From Chloroflexota bacterium (GTDB taxonomy: Bacteria; Chloroflexota; Anaerolineae; Promineifilales; Promineifilaceae): a DNA stretch of 8,520 nucleotides. Position 1 is the stretch's first letter, and the number at the start of each line of letters is the position of its first letter. The DNA lies in the NCBI GenBank assembly GCA_024640485.1, contig JAHEEY010000096.1, positions 3,627 through 12,146 of the forward strand. The letters run 5' to 3'. Of the stretch, positions 4,863 through 8,520 are shown piece after piece. The translations under genes were made by a program, and so were the position numbers. Below the pieces are notes generated by a model. That model ran no database searches and was not told the DNA's origin. It saw only the letters and a program-made list of their open reading frames with translations.

Positions 4863-5638
4863 AGAATTATTCAGTTGAGCGGCGCAACTTACTCAAGGCG
4901 GCTGCCGCCGGCATCGCCAGCGTGATCTCTCTCCGCGTCAGCCGGGGGCTGCGGGCCTCTCCGCCCAGCGGCTCGTCGGAGCACAAATGGGCGATGGTGA
5001 TTGATCAGAATCTGTGTATTGGGTGCGGCTACTGCACCCTGGCATGCCAGGCCCACAACGATGTGCCGCCGGAGTTTCACTGGAACCGGGTTATCCAGGC
5101 GGGGAAGGTGGGCGATCAGGATGTATTCCTGCCCCGACCCTGTATGCAGTGCGACCACGCCCCCTGTGTCAGCGTCTGCCCGGTCAGGGCCAGCACCAAA
5201 CGGGCGGACGGCATCGTGATGATGGATTATGACCGCTGCATCGGCTGCCGCTACTGCGAGGTGGCCTGCCCGTACGGAGCCCGGGTGTTCAACTGGGAAG
5301 CGTTCGAAGGTGAAAACCCGGCAGTGCCGGAGTGGGGGCAGCCGGAGGTGAGCCGCCGGCCGCGGGGGGTGGTGGAGAAATGCACCTTCTGCTATCACCG
5401 CATCGACCGGGGGCTGGCCAACGGCTGGAAGCCGGGGGTGGCCCCGGAAGCGACGCCCGCCTGTGTGGTGGCATGTCCGGTGGGGGCCCGGGTGTTTGGG
5501 GATCTGAATGAGCCGGGCTCCAAGGTGAACCAGATGCTGGCGGCCAACCCTTACTTCCGCCTACGGGAGGATATGGGAAATGATCCGCGGGTCTACTACC
5601 TGCCCGCCAGCTGGGATGAACAAGATTATGAGAGCTAA
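4859..5638 (+). CDS. Four-cluster [4Fe-4S] ferredoxin-like subunit (NrfC/HybA/DmsB family)
   Basis: This 259-residue protein passes electrons between a quinol-binding membrane subunit and a partner redox protein. It starts with a twin-arginine type signal (ERRNLLK, 7-13, then a hydrophobic stretch 14-25), so it should be exported folded. Sixteen cysteines form four cluster motifs: C53-C56-C59-C63, C95-C98-C103-C107, C127-C130-C133-C137, and a split set C175-C178 with C202-C206. The 3-base spacing pattern and length fit the NrfC/HybA/DmsB family. All ligands are present. ATG 4859 overlaps the cytochrome stop, and GGAGG (4846-4850) lies 8 bases upstream. The 3' end overlaps the NrfD/HybB-type gene, the usual partner. 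Which family member it functions as cannot be told without the catalytic subunit. Confidence 0.93.
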   Translation: MKNYSVERRNLLKAAAAGIASVISLRVSRGLRASPPSGSSEHKWAMVIDQNLCIGCGYCTLACQAHNDVPPEFHWNRVIQAGKVGDQDVFLPRPCMQCDHAPCVSVCPVRASTKRADGIVMMDYDRCIGCRYCEVACPYGARVFNWEAFEGENPAVPEWGQPEVSRRPRGVVEKCTFCYHRIDRGLANGWKPGVAPEATPACVVACPVGARVFGDLNEPGSKVNQMLAANPYFRLREDMGNDPRVYYLPASWDEQDYES

Positions 5639-6881
5639 CTATTTGAAGAGGTTTCTGCTGATCATCTGGATCGTAGGGCTGCTGGTGATTATGGGGCTGG
5701 GAGCGGCGGCGGCGTTCCAGGTTTTTACTAAAGGGTTGGTGGTGACCAACCTCAGCGATTTGGTCCCATGGGGATTGTGGATCACCATCGATCTGTCGGC
5801 TATCGCCATGAGCGCCGGGGCGTTTTCCCTGTGCGCCGTGGTGTACCTGGTGGGATTGAAGCGGTACGAGCCGGTGGCCCGGACAGCCACCTTTATCGGC
5901 ATCATCGGCTACAGCATGGCGATGCTCTGCCTGCTGATGGATGTGGGGCGGCCGGAGCGGTTCTGGCACGGCTTTGTTTACTGGAACACCCACTCGGTGC
6001 TGTGGGAAGTGACGATGTGCGTCGGCCTTTATTTTTCGGTGCTGCTGATCGAGGTGCTGCCGATCATCGGCCGGAGTGATTGGGCCCGGCGATCCTTTCC
6101 CAGATTGTCTGGCGTGATGCGGCTGGTACACCATGGCGCGCCAGTGCTGGCGTTCTTCGGCCTGCTGTTTTCGCTGCTGCACCAATCATCGCTGGGGGCG
6201 ACCTACGCGGTGATCCAGGCCCGACCGGCGTGGTACCGGCCGAGCATCACGGTGCTGTTTATCTTCTCGGCGGTGCTGGGCGGCATCGCGCTGACCATCT
6301 TCGCCTCGATGCTGGCGGCGCGGCTGACCCCGAAAGCCAATGTGGATGACCGATTGCTGGATACACTGTCGCGGTTCATCGGCTGGTCGCTGGCGGCCTA
6401 CCTCTATTTCCGGTTCTGGGACGCATTCGCGATCACCTATACGTACCAGCCGGGGAGGTCGGAGGCGCTGCAGATGCTGACGCAGGGCCGTCTGGCGTTC
6501 AACTTCTGGTTCGGCGAGATCATTTTCGGGGCGCTGATCCCGGTGATCCTGCTGCTCAACGGCCGGTTCCGCCGGAATCCGACGCTGCGGATGGCGGCGC
6601 TGGCGATGGTGGTCGGCGGGGTCGTCGCTTACCGCTGGGATATCAATATGGTGGGGCAGCTGATCGTCTTGACCTACCTGCCGCAGCAGATCCTGGCCCG
6701 CTACGCCGCGTACAGCCCCTCTCTGATTGAATTGGCCGCCGGCGCCGGAGTGATCGCCTTCGGGCTGCTGGCCTTTACCCTGGGGGTGCGGGGCTTGAAT
6801 GTGGTCGACCACGCCCCCGCCCGCCAGCATGCCCCGAAGGAGGAGAGGCGACGCGTTCCCTCACCGGCCAGCGCCGATTGA
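5628..6881 (+). CDS. NrfD/HybB-family polytopic quinone-interacting subunit
   Basis: This 417-residue integral membrane protein has about nine or ten hydrophobic segments (near 8-30, 46-74, 86-104, 122-146, 170-187, 206-232, 248-268, 291-311, 322-338, 365-388). Motifs DVGRPERFWH (105-114), LLHQSSLG (183-190) and FWFGEIIFGALIP (293-305) match the HybB branch of the NrfD/PsrC family, which binds quinone in the membrane and exchanges electrons with an extracytoplasmic iron-sulfur subunit. That subunit is encoded directly upstream. The family contains no haem. The start is uncertain: ATG 5628 begins where family-like sequence begins and overlaps the upstream gene by 11 bp; ATG 5616 is also possible; ATG 5580 has the best ribosome binding site (GGAGG, 5566-5570, 9 bases away) but overlaps by 59 bp and adds 16 residues. 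The C-terminal tail (from about 395) is hydrophilic and basic. Confidence 0.9.
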   Translation: MRANYLKRFLLIIWIVGLLVIMGLGAAAAFQVFTKGLVVTNLSDLVPWGLWITIDLSAIAMSAGAFSLCAVVYLVGLKRYEPVARTATFIGIIGYSMAMLCLLMDVGRPERFWHGFVYWNTHSVLWEVTMCVGLYFSVLLIEVLPIIGRSDWARRSFPRLSGVMRLVHHGAPVLAFFGLLFSLLHQSSLGATYAVIQARPAWYRPSITVLFIFSAVLGGIALTIFASMLAARLTPKANVDDRLLDTLSRFIGWSLAAYLYFRFWDAFAITYTYQPGRSEALQMLTQGRLAFNFWFGEIIFGALIPVILLLNGRFRRNPTLRMAALAMVVGGVVAYRWDINMVGQLIVLTYLPQQILARYAAYSPSLIELAAGAGVIAFGLLAFTLGVRGLNVVDHAPARQHAPKEERRRVPSPASAD

Positions 6882-6900
6882 GGGAGGCACGCCAGAGGCA

Positions 6901-7641
6901 ATGTCGAAACGGACGGCGGAGCTCACCCACCCTGACAGCGGCAAGGCGGCGCGACGGGCCACCCGGACGCGTGTGGTGCTGGTAGATGACCACGCGATGC
7001 TGCGTGACGGCCTGCGCACCCTGCTGAATGCTCAGGAAGATATGAAGGTCATCGGCGATGCCGCCAACGGCCGTGACGCCCTGGAACTGATCCAGCGGCT
7101 GCAGCCGGATGTGGTGGTGATGGATGTGATTATGCCGGAGCTGAACGGCATCGATACCACCTACCGGTTGAAGCACAGCTGCCCGGAGGTTAAGGTGCTC
7201 ATGCTCTCGGTGGTGGCTACGCTGGAACATGTGTCCCGGGCGATCCGCTCCGGTGCCAGAGGCTACCTGCTGAAGGAGTCAGCCGGAGAGGAACTGGTGG
7301 ACGCGATCCGCGCTGTGCAGGATGGGCAGCGGTATCTGAGCGTGACGGTCAACGACCTGCTGATCAACCATTACCTGGAGGGGGAGGCATCGACGGGGGC
7401 TGACAGCCCTTTGTCCGCGCTGAGCCCACGGGAAAGGGAGACGCTGCAGCTGGTGGTCGAAGGGAAGTCAAGCAGCGATATCGCCGAAATCCTCTCTCTT
7501 TCACCCAAGACGGTGGAGACGTACCGCAGCCGGCTGATGCGGAAGCTGGCTATCCAAGACCTGCCGGGGCTGGTGCGGTTCGCTATCCAGCATGGGATTA
7601 CCTCGCTGGATCCGCCCTCGCGGCCGCTGGCGGGGACGTGA
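6901..7641 (+). CDS. NarL/LuxR-type response regulator 2
   Basis: This 246-residue regulator has the same plan as regulator 1: receiver domain (about 23-140) with D29-D30, phospho-acceptor D75 (VVVMDVIMPE), S103 and K125 (GYLLKESA), then a LuxR-type helix-turn-helix (about 172-232) with LSPREREtLQL and KTVETYRSRLMRKL. It differs by about 20 extra, basic and polar N-terminal residues. The receiver residues are all intact, so it should be phosphorylated, but no kinase gene lies beside it. It follows the NrfD/HybB-type gene after only 19 bp, so it is co-transcribed with the redox genes and may feed back on their promoter. The ATG at 6901 is preceded by GGGAGG (6882-6887, 13 bases, rather far) and AGAGG (6894-6898, too close), so the start is moderately certain; in-frame ATGs at 6799 and 6829 would overlap the upstream gene. 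Confidence 0.9.
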   Translation: MSKRTAELTHPDSGKAARRATRTRVVLVDDHAMLRDGLRTLLNAQEDMKVIGDAANGRDALELIQRLQPDVVVMDVIMPELNGIDTTYRLKHSCPEVKVLMLSVVATLEHVSRAIRSGARGYLLKESAGEELVDAIRAVQDGQRYLSVTVNDLLINHYLEGEASTGADSPLSALSPRERETLQLVVEGKSSSDIAEILSLSPKTVETYRSRLMRKLAIQDLPGLVRFAIQHGITSLDPPSRPLAGT

Positions 7642-7685
7642 GATTCCGCTGCAGGCGCCGCCGGGGCTGCCTCAGGAGTTAAGTG

Positions 7686-8520
7686 ATGAAGTATTCCGCA
7701 GCTGACTCGAATCTTGCCCTGACAAACCAGCGGCTGAAGCGGCTGATCTATATGTCGGCGGCGCTGCTGCTGCTGGTGGTGACGGCGTTCGGCGGCTATT
7801 ACTATTGGGACCGCTACGTCCATGTTGGCGACCGCTCCCCTCTGGAAATGGGGGCGACGAGCATGGAAGCGATAGTCCGGGAGAACCCGCAGGACGTGGA
7901 GGCGCGGCTGGCGCTGGCCCAGTATTACTTTGACAGCGGCGGCTATGCCGAGGCGATCGCGCTTTCGGAGGAAATCCTTGGCGCTTACCCTGATCAGGAT
8001 GGGGCGCTGCTGATCGCCGGGGTCTCTTACGCGATGTCGGACCAGCCAAAAGCGGCGGCTGAGGCGCTGGGACGATTTGCCGACAGGCGTGACGGGGCAG
8101 CGATGTCGGGCTCCGATCGGATGTTGGAGACGGCACTCTATTTTCTGGGGGAGAGCCGCAACCGGATGAACCAGCCGGATCTGGCGATTGACGCCCTGAA
8201 CAAGGCGCTGCGGATCGACAGGGCGGATGCTGACGCGATGTACCAGCTGGGGGTGGCGTACGGGCTGAAAGGGGAGCCGGCGCTGGCTGCGGCGCAGTAC
8301 CAGCTGGCAACCCGATTTGTGCCGGACTTCTCCGAAGCGTACCAGGGGATGATCGCCAGCTACACCGCCCTGGGGCAGCCGGCACATGCCGCTTATGCCC
8401 AGGGGATGGCGGCGTTCTGCCGTCGTGATTTTGAGCGGGCCCGCAGTGAGCTGGAATGGGCCATCGGCGAGCTGCCCTACTTCCCCCCGGCGGCACTGGG
8501 GCTGGGGCTGCTCCATGAAC
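7686..8520 (+). CDS. Membrane-anchored TPR protein (3' end outside the window)
   Basis: The reading frame stays open from ATG 7686 to the window edge, giving 278 residues without a stop. A short polar N-terminus is followed by one membrane segment (about 20-40, ending GGYYYWDRY) and then helical tetratricopeptide repeats: about 67-102, 104-135, 147-180, 183-214 and 217-250, with another beginning near 252. Typical signs include ALAQYYFDSGGYAEAIAL (77-94) and MYQLGVAYGLKGEPALAAAQ (185-204). TPRs bind other proteins, and the domain probably faces outward. AGGAG (7674-7678) sits 7 bases before the ATG. It follows regulator 2 after 44 bp and likely belongs to the same operon. TPR proteins of this layout help assemble or mature c-type cytochromes in other bacteria (NrfG, CcmH/CycH), which would suit this neighbourhood, but that role is an inference. 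Confidence 0.88.
   Translation, partial: MKYSAADSNLALTNQRLKRLIYMSAALLLLVVTAFGGYYYWDRYVHVGDRSPLEMGATSMEAIVRENPQDVEARLALAQYYFDSGGYAEAIALSEEILGAYPDQDGALLIAGVSYAMSDQPKAAAEALGRFADRRDGAAMSGSDRMLETALYFLGESRNRMNQPDLAIDALNKALRIDRADADAMYQLGVAYGLKGEPALAAAQYQLATRFVPDFSEAYQGMIASYTALGQPAHAAYAQGMAAFCRRDFERARSELEWAIGELPYFPPAALGLGLLHE

Noticed and set aside
5289..6185. Long open frame (298 codons) on the - strand across the FeS and NrfD/HybB-type genes
   Set aside because: It spans the boundary of two clear + strand genes, and its product is low-complexity Pro/His/Gln-rich. It comes from codon bias.
7371..8516. Open frame of 381 codons on the - strand over regulator 2 and the TPR gene
   Set aside because: The + strand TPR frame has a start, ribosome binding site, membrane segment and repeats. 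The - strand product shows no domain and is rich in Arg, Gln and Pro.

Overview
The window looks like chromosomal DNA from a GC-rich bacterium, probably a member of the Chloroflexota (Anaerolineae or a related class). This placement is an inference. It rests on the long tryptophan-rich TspO-like protein, the short palindromic intergenic repeats of the GGGGCGAAC...GTTCGCCC type, and a respiratory module (multihaem cytochrome, four-cluster iron-sulfur protein, NrfD/HybB protein) next to NarL-type regulators. All recognisable genes are on the + strand. No rRNA, tRNA, CRISPR array, transposase or phage gene is visible.

Layout. Bases 1-319 hold no convincing gene but contain a hairpin, two near-identical 21-bp palindromic repeats and a G-rich 8-bp tandem repeat. 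A strong ribosome binding site then leads into a TspO/MBR-like membrane protein (320-1108). Next is a 179-residue two-anchor membrane protein of unknown function (1247-1786), closed by a rho-independent terminator (1812-1846). The following gap contains a 16-bp perfect inverted repeat (1935-1997) and an extended -10 promoter (2031-2039). A two-component pair comes next: a compact membrane histidine kinase (2130-3080) and a NarL/LuxR-type response regulator (3077-3730), overlapping by 4 bp.

A second transcription unit appears to start at a TATAAT box at 3805-3810. It encodes a membrane-anchored nonahaem c-type cytochrome (3897-4862), a Tat-type protein with four [4Fe-4S] cluster motifs (4859-5638), a polytopic NrfD/HybB-type subunit (5628-6881), a second NarL-type response regulator (6901-7641) and the start of a membrane-anchored TPR protein that runs off the window (7686-8520). 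These genes overlap or are separated by only 19-44 bp, so they are very likely one operon.

How it may work together. The three redox proteins have the composition of a membrane complex that moves electrons between the quinone pool and extracytoplasmic partners through iron-sulfur clusters and haems, as in Nrf, Hmc and Nhc type complexes. No catalytic reductase or oxidase subunit lies in the window, so the final electron donor or acceptor is unknown. One kinase and two similar response regulators flank the redox genes, which suggests control by a redox or electron-acceptor signal. The second regulator has no kinase of its own here and may share the upstream one.
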